A DNA stretch of 64,000 nucleotides from Neisseria yangbaofengii. GTDB taxonomy: Bacteria; Pseudomonadota; Gammaproteobacteria; Burkholderiales; Neisseriaceae. Shown here in pieces: positions 37,809 to 47,684 of this stretch. A program made the translations under genes and the position numbers. The notes below the pieces were generated by a model. The model was not told where the DNA came from, searched no databases, and saw only the letters and a program-made list of their open reading frames with translations. The DNA lies in assembly GCF_014898075.1 (NCBI RefSeq), contig NZ_CP062976.1:1-64000 (forward strand), written 5' to 3'. How positions within the stretch are numbered: the first letter of the stretch is position 1; each line of letters opens with the position of its first letter.

Positions 37809-39320
37809 TTATTTAAAAATCAAAATCAGCAGCAGGGTAATGGCAATCAAGCCAAGCCACAGGCTTTGCCGTTGCTGCACTTTAATCAAATGCAGATAAG
37901 CATCGCGCATTTCTTGCTGGCGGTTTTCATCAACCAGTGCATTGAGTTTGCGCGGCAGGCAGGGCAGGATTTGCGCCCAGTCGGGGGCTTCGTTTTTCAG
38001 ATTGTTAAAAAAGGCTTTAGGGCCGATTTGTTCATTCATCCATTTGGTGAGGAAAGGCTTGGCGGTAGCCCACAAATCCAAATCAGGGTCGAGTTGGCGG
38101 CCTAAGCCTTCGATGTTGAGCAGTGTTTTTTGCAGTAAAACCAGTTGCGGCTGGATCTCGACATTAAAGCGGCGGCTTACTTCAAATAAGCGCATCAGCA
38201 CCAAGCCGAAGGAAATCTGTGAAATCGGTTTGTTGAAAATCGGTTCGCACACACTGCGCACGGCGGCTTCGAGTTCTTCCGCCCGTGTGTCGGCAGGCAC
38301 CCAGCCCGATTCGATGTGAGCGGTGGCAACGCGGTGGTAATCGCGGTTGAAAAAGGCGAGAAAGTTAATCGCCAAGTAGCGTTTGTCGTAATCGGTGAGG
38401 CTACCGACAATGCCGAAATCGAGTGCGATATAGCGGTTGTCGTCGGCAACCAGAATATTGCCCGGGTGCATATCGGCATGGAAAAAACCGTCGCGGAATA
38501 CTTGGGTGAAGAAAATTTCTACGCCGTAATCTGCCAGTTTTTTCAGGTCGATGCCTTTGGCTCTGAGCGCAGCGATGTCGGAAACCGGCGTGCCTTCCAT
38601 CCATTCGATGGTCAATACGTCACGGCTGCAATAATCGTAAAATACCTTGGGAATAATCAGCATGTCGCTGCCGGCGAAATTGCGGCCAAGCTGGCTGGCA
38701 TTGGCCGCTTCGCGCATTAAATCCAATTCGTCATGCAGGTATTTGTCGAATTCAGCCACGACTTCGCGCGGTTTCAGGCGTTTGCCGTCGGTAAATAAGT
38801 GTTCCAACCAACCGGCTCCCAAACGCATCAACGCCAAATCCTGTTCGATAACCGGCAGAATATTCGGGCGCAATACTTTAACTGCTACTGTTTCGCCACT
38901 GTGCAAGCGTGCTTTGTGGACTTGGGCTATCGAGGCGCTGGCGACCGGCTCGGTTTCAAACTCGGCATACAGGGTTTCAATCGATCGGCCTAGGGCTTTT
39001 TCAATTTGGCGGCGTGATAATTGCGCGTCAAACGGTGCTACGCGGTCTTGCAGTTTCGCCAGTTCGATAGCGTATTCGTAAGGAATCAAATCGGGGCGGG
39101 TGGATAAAATTTGGCCGAATTTGATGAAAATCGGGCCGAGATTTTCCAAAGCCAAGCGTAAACGCACGGGCAGGGCTTGGTCTTGGTATTCGGCAGCTTG
39201 CGGCAGCTTGCCGATTAAGTTGCGCAACCAATTTTGCCGGATGTGATTGATAAATAAATCGGACAGTCCGTAAAGATAAAGAGTGCTAAAGATGGTTTTA
39301 ATGCGTTTGAGCCATTTCAT
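37809..39320 (-). CDS. ubiB: Ubiquinone biosynthesis protein kinase-like UbiB
   Basis: 503 residues, the usual UbiB length. It is an atypical protein-kinase-like ATPase needed for ubiquinone synthesis, anchored by a C-terminal membrane segment ([17 protein letters not shown]). The KxGQ motif ([17 protein letters not shown]), [19 protein letters not shown] and LDFGIVGSL are visible. The start [11 protein letters not shown] at 39320 is chosen over MPIMKW three codons earlier. Confidence 0.94.
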   Translation of the reverse strand: MKWLKRIKTIFSTLYLYGLSDLFINHIRQNWLRNLIGKLPQAAEYQDQALPVRLRLALENLGPIFIKFGQILSTRPDLIPYEYAIELAKLQDRVAPFDAQLSRRQIEKALGRSIETLYAEFETEPVASASIAQVHKARLHSGETVAVKVLRPNILPVIEQDLALMRLGAGWLEHLFTDGKRLKPREVVAEFDKYLHDELDLMREAANASQLGRNFAGSDMLIIPKVFYDYCSRDVLTIEWMEGTPVSDIAALRAKGIDLKKLADYGVEIFFTQVFRDGFFHADMHPGNILVADDNRYIALDFGIVGSLTDYDKRYLAINFLAFFNRDYHRVATAHIESGWVPADTRAEELEAAVRSVCEPIFNKPISQISFGLVLMRLFEVSRRFNVEIQPQLVLLQKTLLNIEGLGRQLDPDLDLWATAKPFLTKWMNEQIGPKAFFNNLKNEAPDWAQILPCLPRKLNALVDENRQQEMRDAYLHLIKVQQRQSLWLGLIAITLLLILIFK

Positions 39321-39420
39321 GATGGGCATTCGGTTGCGCTGGAGATGGTACGAATTATAAATCATTGCAAGGCGTTGCGCCAAAGCTTCTATTGGGCGTG
39401 AATAGGAAAATGTAATAAAA

Positions 39421-39453
39421 AGGCCGTCTGAAACGGGTATGTTCAGACGGCCT
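39421..39453. terminator. DUS-pair terminator
   Basis: Perfect inverted DUS, 9-nt loop, T5 on the plus strand; it ends 14 bases from the stop of the gene on its right. Confidence 0.75.
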
Positions 39454-39466
39454 TTTTATTGGAAAT

Positions 39467-40141
39467 TTACAGGAATTTAGCAGCAATATAACCAACCGCT
39501 ACCAATACGATCATGAGGATAAAAGCGGCCACAGCGATTAAGATGTTTTTGCGTTTGGCTGCGATGGTAACCAGGTCGGGATTTTTGCCCAATTCTTCAC
39601 GCAGTTTTTCTTCCAATTCCGCACGGATTTGCTTACGCAGGATTTTTTCTTCGCGTTCGCGCTCTTGTTGGAGCCTGTGGACAATTTCGGTTTGCTTTTT
39701 GTGCTCAAAGGCCAGCTTTTCTTGCCATTCAATGCGTTTTCGGTCAACGATTTGAGGTGTGGCGCTGGAAAACTGAAAATTGCAGACCAAACAATGAGAC
39801 TGGCTTGGTTCTTCAATAATAGTCATACACACCGGACATTGGCTGATTCCCGCCGGCGTCTCTTCTTCCGAATCAGGATTAACGGAATTAGGCATCAGCT
39901 CTAAGGAATGGCGAACAATGACATCTAAGCCCAAGTAATTGAAATAATGTTGGGCATTTTCGCGTTCTTCTTGCGTGCAGTTTTCAGCAATAATGGCTTG
40001 TGGGCGCTCTGCCAGTGCCTGTACCAAGTCTTCTGCTTCGTTTTCCGGCAGATTGTCATACAGACAAGCATTAATCCGCTCGCGATCGACATTGGGCGGA
40101 TAAGAAACATATACGTCGTAAAGCTTTGCTTTTTGGTTCAT
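39467..40141 (-). CDS. Zinc-ribbon, coiled-coil, tail-anchored protein of unknown function
   Basis: 224 residues; not recognised. An N-terminal alpha/beta region (1-85) contains VYVSYPPNVDRERINACLYDN. A four-cysteine zinc ribbon follows, CPVC then CLVC 16 residues later (about 102-122). A highly charged helix rich in Glu, Arg and Lys (about 135-190) predicts a coiled coil. The protein ends in one membrane helix (ILIAVAAFILMIVLVAVGYIAA). It looks like a tail-anchored adaptor with a cytoplasmic metal-binding head. It stands alone upstream of ubiB. Confidence 0.75.
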   Translation of the reverse strand: MNQKAKLYDVYVSYPPNVDRERINACLYDNLPENEAEDLVQALAERPQAIIAENCTQEERENAQHYFNYLGLDVIVRHSLELMPNSVNPDSEEETPAGISQCPVCMTIIEEPSQSHCLVCNFQFSSATPQIVDRKRIEWQEKLAFEHKKQTEIVHRLQQEREREEKILRKQIRAELEEKLREELGKNPDLVTIAAKRKNILIAVAAFILMIVLVAVGYIAAKFL

Positions 40142-40577
40142 CGGTATCCCATTTATACAATTGATAAAACGGTTTATGTCGTTTTTAGGCGCTTTATCAG
40201 GAGATTTTCTATTGTTATATATATTATAGAAGTATAAGCGTTATAGGGTTGTATGTCTTCTGCAACAGATAAAGGGTAGTTTCTAGGGTTAAAACAGCCT
40301 GGTGTAATAAAACTAAAAAATCAGGTTTGCGAGTAGTTGATGTCAATTGGTGTTATTGTTCAATAATAGATAATATACCAGTTAATTGTTTTATGTGTAT
40401 CATAAATTACACAAAACGGATACTTACTTGAACAAAATATTATGAAAAGGCCGACTGAATCATTCAGACGGCCTTTTGCCGGAAAAAATTTCAAGCGGTA
40501 GTCAGTGCCAATCTTTGCGATTGGTTGAAATATTGGGCTTGGATATGCACACTCAATCTTTCTTAAGAGAGCAACCA
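40142..40577. other. Gene-free region with a mutated DUS hairpin
   Basis: About 435 AT-rich bases with no supportable gene. A hairpin of AGGCCGACTGAA and TTCAGACGGCCT (40448-40475) could end erpA transcription; its left arm has one change. Confidence 0.5.
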
Positions 40578-40916
40578 TTAAACCGAGAATGATGAACCGC
40601 AGCCGCAGGTGGTTTCGGCATTCGGATTGCGAATCACGAATTGTGAGCCCTGCAGACTTTCGGTGTAGTCGATTTCGGCACCAACCAAGTATTGGTAGCT
40701 CATTGGGTCAACCAAGAAAGTCAGGCCGTTTTTTTCGATTTCGAAATCATCGTCGTTTTTGATTTCATCGAAAGTAAAGCCGTATTGGAAGCCGGAGCAA
40801 CCGCCGCCGTTCACGAAAACACGCAATTTGAGTTCGGGATTGTTTTCTTCCGCGATAAGGTCTGCCACTTTGGTGCAGCAGCTATCGGTAAAGAGAATAG
40901 GGCTTTCAGATGACAT
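40578..40916 (-). CDS. erpA: Iron-sulfur cluster insertion protein ErpA
   Basis: 112 residues of the A-type carrier family. ErpA passes Fe-S clusters to target enzymes, including those of isoprenoid synthesis. The three conserved cysteines are in [12 protein letters not shown] and [18 protein letters not shown] lies before the ATG. Confidence 0.92.
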   Translation of the reverse strand: MSSESPILFTDSCCTKVADLIAEENNPELKLRVFVNGGGCSGFQYGFTFDEIKNDDDFEIEKNGLTFLVDPMSYQYLVGAEIDYTESLQGSQFVIRNPNAETTCGCGSSFSV

Positions 40917-41017
40917 GATGTGATTCCTTTTATATGACTGTTATGTGTATTGTCGCGCAATCCGCTAAGTAAGGCAAGTTGAGATAATGACTTAAAATTC
41001 AATAGCCCATATAAAAA

Positions 41018-41704
41018 TTAGATATTGCGCCCAAACCATTCCACGCGGCCGATGATGGCAATATCGTCACCCAGATGGTTCAAATCGATTTCAAAGGTTG
41101 GGTAGGCTTCGTTAGCGGAAATGACATTTACGATGCCGCCGGGCATTAACTGCAAACGTTTGACCAACAGATTTTCATTCAGGCGTAAAACATACAGCCC
41201 GTCGCGCGGAGTGATTTCGCTGTGGTTAATCAAAATCGAATCACCATCATTGAGCACACCTTCCATTGAGTCGCCTTTAACCGAAATCACGGATAAATTT
41301 TTGGTGTCGCGGGTGACGTAGTTTTCAATCCAATAGCGGCGGAAAGCCATGGTAAAGACGGGTTTTTCATCACCCACCAATTGGCCGTGACCCGCAGCGG
41401 CTTGAATGTTGTAACGCGGCACAAAGACAAATTCTTCGACATCAACCGGATTGCCCAGCGTGTCGTAAGCAGTGGTGTTGGGAGCGGCTTGGTCGGGAAA
41501 AGGCTCGCCTTCGCCGGTCAGCAGCCAATCAATGCTGCAACCTTTTAATTGTTTGATTTTTTTTAAGGTTTCTGATTTTGGCAAGCCGCCTTCATTCCAA
41601 ATGCGGCTAAAGCCGGCAATGGTCATATCGATATCGGCTGCAATTTTTGCTTGCTTGGCATCGCCTTTCCATAAAAAGGCCAGTCTGTCTTTAAAGGTAT
41701 CCAT
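41018..41704 (-). CDS. S24 (LexA-like) repressor with helix-turn-helix
   Basis: 228 residues with the architecture of phage repressors such as lambda CI and phage 434-type proteins. The N-terminal XRE helix-turn-helix (AKIAADIDMTIAGFSRIWNEG, about 19-40) is followed by a self-cleaving S24 domain: Ala-Gly cleavage site near 104-105 (QAAAGHG), catalytic Ser146 (KGDSMEGV) and Lys182 (LLVKRLQ). AAGGAATAAC precedes the ATG. No phage genes are near, so it is a stand-alone regulator, perhaps DNA-damage responsive. Confidence 0.85.
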   Translation of the reverse strand: MDTFKDRLAFLWKGDAKQAKIAADIDMTIAGFSRIWNEGGLPKSETLKKIKQLKGCSIDWLLTGEGEPFPDQAAPNTTAYDTLGNPVDVEEFVFVPRYNIQAAAGHGQLVGDEKPVFTMAFRRYWIENYVTRDTKNLSVISVKGDSMEGVLNDGDSILINHSEITPRDGLYVLRLNENLLVKRLQLMPGGIVNVISANEAYPTFEIDLNHLGDDIAIIGRVEWFGRNI

Positions 41705-41795
41705 GTTATTCCTTAGGTGAAAGTGTGATTTTGGATACACACTGGTTAATTGCTTTATATTTTACTTCATTTTTAAGAATGGCGTAAGAAAAAAA

Positions 41796-41808
41796 TTAGT
41801 TTAACTAA
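41796..41808. promoter_or_regulatory. Candidate operator of the S24 repressor
   Basis: Perfect palindrome TTAGTT-T-AACTAA, 92 bases upstream of the repressor gene; a second TTAACTAA half-site is at about 41863-41870. The region 41705-42013 between divergent genes is otherwise AT-rich and empty. Confidence 0.4.
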
Positions 41809-42013
41809 GAAAAAGTATTGCATTATTTATTTTTTCTGAGTATTATGTCGGAAATTGAAGATTAACTAAAGTTCCCTGCCATATTTTTGAGTTTATCTCT
41901 ATATTCATTTTGTCATATACCTTGCGTATATTGTATGAAGAGGGCTTACAAGATTAATCTGATTGATTTCAAAAGAATGGGATTATTTTTAATTTTTAAT
42001 TAAAGGAATCAAA

Positions 42014-42289
42014 ATGACAGGCTATCGTAAAAATACTTGGTTGGCAGTAATGGCTTTGGCTTTAGGCCTGGTAGCGTTTCCTGTCAGCTATTCAGAAGCG
42101 CAATCTTCTAATGTGTCGATCTCTGCATTAGAGTGCGAGCAATTAAGCCATTTGATTTTGGAAAACATGAATGTCAAGCAGCGCAAATTCGCGCTCGAGT
42201 GTGACATCGTTGAAGCATCGCATGATTGGGAACAGCAATATGGCGGTCTCAACGAGCAAGAATTCGTAGCAAGTGTGGTTTACGAATAA
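42014..42289 (+). CDS. Small secreted protein of unknown function
   Basis: 91 residues. A signal peptide (KNTWLAVMALALGLVAFPVSYSEA) predicts export; the mature part of about 62 residues has two cysteines (LECEQLSHL and ALECDIVEA) that could form a disulfide. AAAGGAATC is a good ribosome-binding site. It is divergent from the S24 repressor and may be controlled by it. I do not recognise the family. Confidence 0.7.
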   Translation: MTGYRKNTWLAVMALALGLVAFPVSYSEAQSSNVSISALECEQLSHLILENMNVKQRKFALECDIVEASHDWEQQYGGLNEQEFVASVVYE

Positions 42290-42337
42290 ATCGATTAATA
42301 TCGAAAACAATACGGTAGAAACACGCAGTAAAATTTG

Positions 42338-42370
42338 AGGCCGTCTGAAATAGTAGCATTCAGACGGCCT
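42338..42370. terminator. DUS-pair bidirectional terminator
   Basis: Perfect inverted DUS, 9-nt loop, between the convergent secreted-protein gene and argC. Confidence 0.75.
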
Positions 42371-42404
42371 CAGGTTTATTTTCAAATCATTACTTAATTG
42401 AAAA

Positions 42405-43448
42405 TTAAGGTAATAATGGCGCAGCTTGCAGGCCTAAGCGCTCGTCAAAACCAAACATAATGTTCATATTTTGAACAGCTTGTCCGGCAGCTCCTTTAAC
42501 CAAGTTATCAATGACCGACAACACTACCCAAAGTTGGCTCTGCGGCGCTTGCTGTACGCTGATGCGACAGATGTTGGCACCGCGTACGCTGCGGGTTTCT
42601 GGTGTGCTGCCCGGTTTCATCACATCCACAAAAGGGCTGTCTTGATAAAATTCGTTCAAGATGTCGTATGGATTGATGTTGTTTGCCAAGTGCAGGTAAA
42701 CGGTGGCATGCATGCCGCGAATCATCGGGGTTAAGTGCGGAACAAACACAAAACCCTCTGCTACATCAGCTTGCAAGCTGCTGATGGTTTGCTTGATTTC
42801 CGGTAGGTGGCGGTGGCCGCCGATGCCGTAGGCTTTAAAATTGTCGCCTGCTTCACACAATAATGAACCAACATTACTTTTGCGGCCTGCACCTGAAACG
42901 CCGGATTTACAGTCGGCAATCAACGGCATATTGGCTTTCAGATGGCCTTGTTGCAATAATGGCAGCAGGGGTAGAGATACGCAGGTAGGGTAGCAGCCAG
43001 GATTAGCCACGATTTGTGCCTTAGCAATAGCGTCGCGGTTCATTTCGCATAAGCCGTAAACGGCTTGCGGCACAATATCGGGACAAGCGTGCGCCATGCC
43101 GTACCATTGCTCCCATGTCGGAATGTCCTGAATGCGGAAGTCGGCAGATAAATCGACAATACGCGCGCCTTTGGCCAATAATTCCGGTGCCTCTTTCATG
43201 GCTATGCCGTTGGGAGTGGCAAAAAAGACCACATCGCATTGATTAAGGTTGGCTTCGTCCGGTGTTTGGAAAATCAAATCATAAATGCCACGTAAGCTGG
43301 AGAAGTAATCGGCAATTGCCGTGCCGGCCTCACTACGGCTGGTGACGGCGGTTATTTCAACATTGGGGTGTGTGGTCAGCAGGCGTAATAATTCAACGCC
43401 GGTATAACCTGTTGCGCCGACGATACCGACTTTGATTTTAGCGTTCAT
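42405..43448 (-). CDS. argC: N-acetyl-gamma-glutamyl-phosphate reductase
   Basis: 347 residues. It reduces N-acetylglutamyl phosphate with NADPH in arginine biosynthesis. [17 protein letters not shown] is the Rossmann motif; the catalytic Cys is in [15 protein letters not shown], and HRHLPEI carries the conserved His. The start MNAKIKVG at 43448 has GGAGAT upstream; the frame is open further but unsupported. Confidence 0.94.
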   Translation of the reverse strand: MNAKIKVGIVGATGYTGVELLRLLTTHPNVEITAVTSRSEAGTAIADYFSSLRGIYDLIFQTPDEANLNQCDVVFFATPNGIAMKEAPELLAKGARIVDLSADFRIQDIPTWEQWYGMAHACPDIVPQAVYGLCEMNRDAIAKAQIVANPGCYPTCVSLPLLPLLQQGHLKANMPLIADCKSGVSGAGRKSNVGSLLCEAGDNFKAYGIGGHRHLPEIKQTISSLQADVAEGFVFVPHLTPMIRGMHATVYLHLANNINPYDILNEFYQDSPFVDVMKPGSTPETRSVRGANICRISVQQAPQSQLWVVLSVIDNLVKGAAGQAVQNMNIMFGFDERLGLQAAPLLP

Positions 43449-43620
43449 CTGTATCTCCAATAAGGGTAAATTCGATAGTGAGGGTAGTTTAAGGCTTGGC
43501 AGTCCGTCTGAAAAGGGTAGGAAATCATAAATTATTGGGCGAAGTGACTTATCAGCATAATAAATAAGAAAGGCCGTCTGAAAAAGATAAACCAAAGTTT
43601 CTTTTTCAGGCGGCCTGAGA

Positions 43621-43824
43621 TGTAGAAAATTGTCGGGTTGTTTACACTTTTATGCAAAACAGTTTTTGTTTTTTGCCCGAATGATTGTTTTAGGATTTTT
43701 GAGCATTATCGAGAGCCATGCGGCTTTGCCGTGCCTTTCGGCATTCTTGGCAACACTCGAAAATCCCCAAATGGGTCTTCAAGCAAAAAAGCAAAAGTGT
43801 AAACAACGCTAGGATTTTCTACAC
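43621..43824. repeat. DUS-associated 204-bp repeat, copy 2
   Basis: Same length as copy 1 and nearly identical. It lies four bases after the arm TTCAGGCGGCCT of a DUS pair (43571-43616) and is followed 3 bases later by the second IS1106-like remnant. The internal short ORF is intact. Confidence 0.8.
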
Positions 43825-43827
43825 CTG

Positions 43828-44847
43828 AGACCTTTGCAAAATTTCCTTTCCCAAACAATAAAGATTACTTGAGTTATCAAGTAACCTTTATTTCTCCTCC
43901 AAACACACAGATTTCCCTAAGTTTCCCTAAATTCTTCCAAATCCTGCCATCCAAGCACCCGATTTCCCAGGTACTCCCTTTTCGGCAGCAGGCGCAGCGA
44001 GGTTGAATTTGTTTGTCGTTTTGGGCAAATTCAAACACACCGCTTTCAAATGACTTTGCGTATTCGCTTTCCGTAAGCCGAAATATGTTGCCCTATGGCA
44101 GCGGAACTTGCGGTGCAATGTACCGAAACTCTGTTCCGTCGCATATAGTGGATTCACTTTAAAAATAGGACAAGGCGGCGAGCCGAAGACAGTATCGATA
44201 ATACGGCCGGGCGGGCCAACGCCGTACTATTTTAAAGTGGATTCACTATAACGGGTATTTGATAAGTATCGGTTGCGTTGTTTGTCTTCGTCTGTTAAGG
44301 GGCGGCCACGGCGGGCTTTACGCATAATGCCGTCTGAAAGTTTTTTGTTGTTTAATCATTCCCGATTGGCTTTGCTGCCGCAGCCTTTGCCGGCATATAC
44401 GGCGGTGTATTCGGTTATGCCGTCGAAGTGGCGGCACGCGTGTTCGTTGGCGGGGCCGACATGCAGTTGGCCGGTATAGCCTTCTTGTTCGGTACGGGTG
44501 TTGTTTGCAGCCGGCGGTTTGGATGATGGCGGAGGCAATAACAGCGGCGGCTTTTTCTACTTTTAAGCCTTTGCCGGTTAATCGGTTCCGACGGATAAGG
44601 CAAAGTTTGGTCTTGCGCCAATCGGTTGCGGCAGCGGTGGTCGCGAATTCAGCGGTTTTTTGTTGCTCAAGACAGGTATGGATGGGTTGCCAATCAATGA
44701 TTTGGTTGATTTTGAGCAGTGGGAACCGGTCGATGCCGTTGATGGCAATGATGGTTTGGGCGGTTTGTTGGAAAAAGCTGCTTATGGAAAATCCTCTAAA
44801 TTCGGTTTAGGGGAATTTAGAGGATTTTTGGGGGGTGCAAAGGTCTT
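43828..44847 (-). mobile_element. Decayed IS5-family (IS1106-like) insertion sequence, copy B
   Basis: 1020-bp remnant, longer than copy A, including a 107-bp nested Correia element. Minus-strand fragments keep the order of an IS1106-type transposase: QTIIAINGIDRFPLL and INQIIDWQPIH (N-terminus), GKGLKVEKAA, GQLHVGPANEHACRHFDG, YAGKGCGSKANRE, then VEQSFGTLHRKFR-like C-terminal pieces. Frameshifts and an internal deletion inactivate it. Confidence 0.84.
44144..44250. repeat. Correia element nested in IS remnant
   Basis: 107-bp copy in the opposite orientation to those at 1764 and 7788. Comparison with the same site in copy A (GCATAACGGG near 30322) shows insertion at TA with TA duplicated. 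Confidence 0.9.
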
Positions 44848-44869
44848 GGCTTGAATGTTTATTTAGCCA

Positions 44870-45910
44870 TTAAAACAGCAATTCGGTCGGCTCAGTCTCG
44901 GCCGGAATTTCCTGCGTCGGATAAGCAGGAGCAGGGGCATAGCTTGAGGCCGGGGGAGGCGTATTTTCTGCAGAAGCCGCTGCATTGCTTGGCGTAACCG
45001 ATTGAGCAGGTTGCGGTGTAGCCGGCGTTGGGGCAGTGATTGGTTTCACAGTATCATCACCGGCATCGATTTCGATTTCGGAACCTGAAGGCAATACATC
45101 GTTTTTAACTGGAGCCGGTTTTGGCATAGCTTTCGGTTTGCTGTAAGCAGATGAGCCGGTGGTCCAAGCCAGAGACTTCAATGGGCCTTTGAGCTTCACG
45201 CCTTTGGCACAAGTTAAGCAGTTAGCTTGGCCGGTGCGGTTTTTCAAAATCGCTTCAACGCGCTTAGTGTTGGTGTTTTTGCCGTGTGCTTTTGCCCATG
45301 CAGCAATGCTCTTTTTCAATGCTGCAGTATCGAGATTCTCTTTATTGTATGGGTCGCGGTAAGCGGCAAGCCATAAATTTTTATTAGCATCTTCATTTAA
45401 AGCCGCCATTTGGTAAATCACGTGAGCCGGTGAGCCGGTGGAAATAGTTTTGGCAAATTCCAGGGCATCAGGCGATTTCATGCGCACACAGCCGTGGCTG
45501 CGCACGCCCGGTACACTAGATGGTGCATTGGTGCCGTGGATACCCAAGCCCAATTTCGGGTCACCAAGACGAACGAATACCGGCCCTAAAGGGTTTTTCG
45601 GTCCCGGCGGAATGGTTTTCACATTGTCGCCACGCTCTTTTTGAATCGATTTTGGAATGTGCCATGTAGGATTAAAGGCTTTAACACCGATTTTGTGTTC
45701 GCCTAAGTTGGTTTGGGTCATGGCTTTCCCGACTGCAACAGGGTAGGCTTTGGTCAGCTTGCCGTCGGTGTATAAAAACAGGCGCTGTTGCGGGATATTG
45801 ATGAAAACGTGTTGGCCTTCGGTTGCCGGTGCGACATCAGGCAGTGGCGTGTTGGCAAATGCGGTGGTGGTCAGTGTCAGTGCAAATAAACTTAAGCTGA
45901 TTTTTTTCAT
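44870..45910 (-). CDS. Periplasmic L,D-transpeptidase (YkuD family)
   Basis: 346 residues. A signal peptide (KKISLSLFALTLTTTAFA) leads into a YkuD domain: VFINIPQQRLFLYTDGK, GIHGTNAPSS and the catalytic SHGCVRMKSPDALEFA with the active-site Cys. Such enzymes cross-link peptidoglycan or attach proteins to it. A segment with two cysteines (QANCLTCAKG) follows, then a low-complexity Pro/Ala/Thr/Glu tail (about 250-346), unusual for the family. Confidence 0.88.
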   Translation of the reverse strand: MKKISLSLFALTLTTTAFANTPLPDVAPATEGQHVFINIPQQRLFLYTDGKLTKAYPVAVGKAMTQTNLGEHKIGVKAFNPTWHIPKSIQKERGDNVKTIPPGPKNPLGPVFVRLGDPKLGLGIHGTNAPSSVPGVRSHGCVRMKSPDALEFAKTISTGSPAHVIYQMAALNEDANKNLWLAAYRDPYNKENLDTAALKKSIAAWAKAHGKNTNTKRVEAILKNRTGQANCLTCAKGVKLKGPLKSLAWTTGSSAYSKPKAMPKPAPVKNDVLPSGSEIEIDAGDDTVKPITAPTPATPQPAQSVTPSNAAASAENTPPPASSYAPAPAYPTQEIPAETEPTELLF

Positions 45911-46059
45911 GTATTTGTCTGTATTTTAACAAAGGGTTAAAAGATAATTTTGCGAAATCATACCTTAATATAGTGGTAACTGTGCGAAAATATGCTTTTC
46001 CGGTAAGTAATAACCGGCAAACGGTTATTTAAGATGAATATTTCAGTGAAGATAAATAG

Positions 46060-47391
46060 ATGGCCAAAGGTGAGTATGTGAAGAATGTGGCGGACGTTTT
46101 TTCTTTGGATTATGAAGGGCGCGGGGTAGCGCGATCGGACGGAAAAACGGTTTTTATCAAAGGTGCCATGCCGTCTGAAACCGTTGGCTACCGTGTGACC
46201 GGATCTAAAAAACAATTTGATGAAGCGGAAGTAGAATCTGTCTTAAAGCCATCAGGTGAACGGGTTAAGCCAAAGTGTCGCTATTTCGATACATGTGGCA
46301 GTTGCGTACTGCAGCATATCGAGCCGAATGCGCAGGTGGCATTTAAGCAGCGAATTTTAGAAGAACAATTGGCGCGTATCGGCAAAGTGCTTCCGGAGCA
46401 AATCCTGCCGCCGATTTATGCGGCGCCGTGGCATTACCGTGATAGAGCCAGATTGAGTGTCGCTATTGATGCTTCAGGTAAAGCCAAATTCGGTTTTCAG
46501 GCAAAGCGCAGTCATGATGTGGTGGATATTGCGTCTTGTGAAGTGTTGCCGCAACACATTTCGGTGCAGATTCCTTCGGTAACAATGTTGCTGCAAACAT
46601 TAGTGGATTCGGGAGCAGGAATCAAATTTGTCGAGTTTTACCGCAGTAAAAAATTAACCGTATTGAATCTGTGTTTTTATCAAAGGCCGTCTGAAAAAAC
46701 AGAGTGCCAATTGAGAAAATGGTTTGATGCATCTTTAAAAGAAAAAAACGAAACTTGGCAGCTGTGGATACAATACGGCAAAGAATCGGCACAGGCTTTT
46801 TATCCAATACATCATGTTGATTTATCTTATGATTTGCCTGAGTATGATTTGACTATGCCTTATCGGCCGGGTGACTTTACTCAAATTAATGCCGACTTAA
46901 ATGCACTGATGATTAGTCGGGCCATCCGGCTGCTGGATATCCGTTCAGGCGAAAGAATTGCCGATTTGTTCTGCGGGTTGGGCAACTTCAGTTTGCCTAT
47001 GGCAAAATGTGGCGCAAGTGTAGTCGGTATTGAAGGCGCAGATTATTTGGTCGATCGTGCGCAGCAAAATGCCATGGCAAACGGCTGTGCAGATCAGGTT
47101 GAATTTCAAGTGGCTGATTTATTTGATACAGATGAAGCAACGGTAGCATCGTGGGGACAATTCGATAAAATGTTGCTCGATCCGCCGCGAAGAGGTGCTT
47201 ATGCTGTCGTCAAATCGCTACATTTACCTTATTTACCCAAACGCATTGTTTATGTGTCGTGCAATCCTGCCACACTCGCGCGTGATGCTGCTGTTTTAAT
47301 TGAGAAAGGCTATGTTTTCAAGTCTGCCGGTGTGATGAACATGTTTCCTCAAACCGCCCATGTCGAATCCATCGGCGTGTTTGAGTGGTAG
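46060..47391 (+). CDS. rlmD: 23S rRNA (uracil-1939-C5)-methyltransferase RlmD
   Basis: 443 residues. An N-terminal TRAM domain is followed by [4Fe-4S] cysteines (CRYFDTCGSCVLQH and Cys in DIASCEV), the SAM site LFCGLGNFSLPMA and the catalytic nucleophile in YVSCNPATLARD. Two DUS copies are read in frame: AMPSETV (AT dialect) and QRPSEKT (AG dialect). The TAG stop codon coincides with the terminus of a DUS-associated repeat. Confidence 0.93.
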   Translation: MAKGEYVKNVADVFSLDYEGRGVARSDGKTVFIKGAMPSETVGYRVTGSKKQFDEAEVESVLKPSGERVKPKCRYFDTCGSCVLQHIEPNAQVAFKQRILEEQLARIGKVLPEQILPPIYAAPWHYRDRARLSVAIDASGKAKFGFQAKRSHDVVDIASCEVLPQHISVQIPSVTMLLQTLVDSGAGIKFVEFYRSKKLTVLNLCFYQRPSEKTECQLRKWFDASLKEKNETWQLWIQYGKESAQAFYPIHHVDLSYDLPEYDLTMPYRPGDFTQINADLNALMISRAIRLLDIRSGERIADLFCGLGNFSLPMAKCGASVVGIEGADYLVDRAQQNAMANGCADQVEFQVADLFDTDEATVASWGQFDKMLLDPPRRGAYAVVKSLHLPYLPKRIVYVSCNPATLARDAAVLIEKGYVFKSAGVMNMFPQTAHVESIGVFEW

Positions 47392-47518
47392 AAAATCTCG
47401 GTGTTGTTTACACTTTTCTTTTTTTACTTGAACACTCAAAAATCCTAAAATAATCATTTATGCAAAAAACAAAAGCTGTTTTGCATAAAAAGTGTAAACA
47501 ATCTGGCGATTTCCTACA
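47387..47518. repeat. DUS-associated repeat, copy 3 (short form)
   Basis: About 132 bp in the opposite orientation, with the centre deleted. Ends TGGTAGAAAATC and GATTTCCTACA and the arms TTGTTTACACTTTT / AAAAGTGTAAACAA are kept. A degenerate DUS (AGGCCGTCTGTC, 47524) lies 5 bases past the right end. Confidence 0.75.
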
Positions 47519-47684
47519 ATATCAGGCCGTCTGTCAAATGGTTTTTTAATGTAATTATCCGGGGAATCATGCTATCATAATCAATCTAGGGGATAACATG
47601 ATTCGATAGCATAAATAAATGAGTGTCGAACATATTAATACATTGGCAGTGTGATGCGCATTTGTGCATCATCGGGAGGTGTTC

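Noticed and set aside
41018-41704. Prophage region around the S24 repressor
   Set aside because: Neighbours are erpA, argC and a small secreted protein; no integrase, terminase or structural gene is found.
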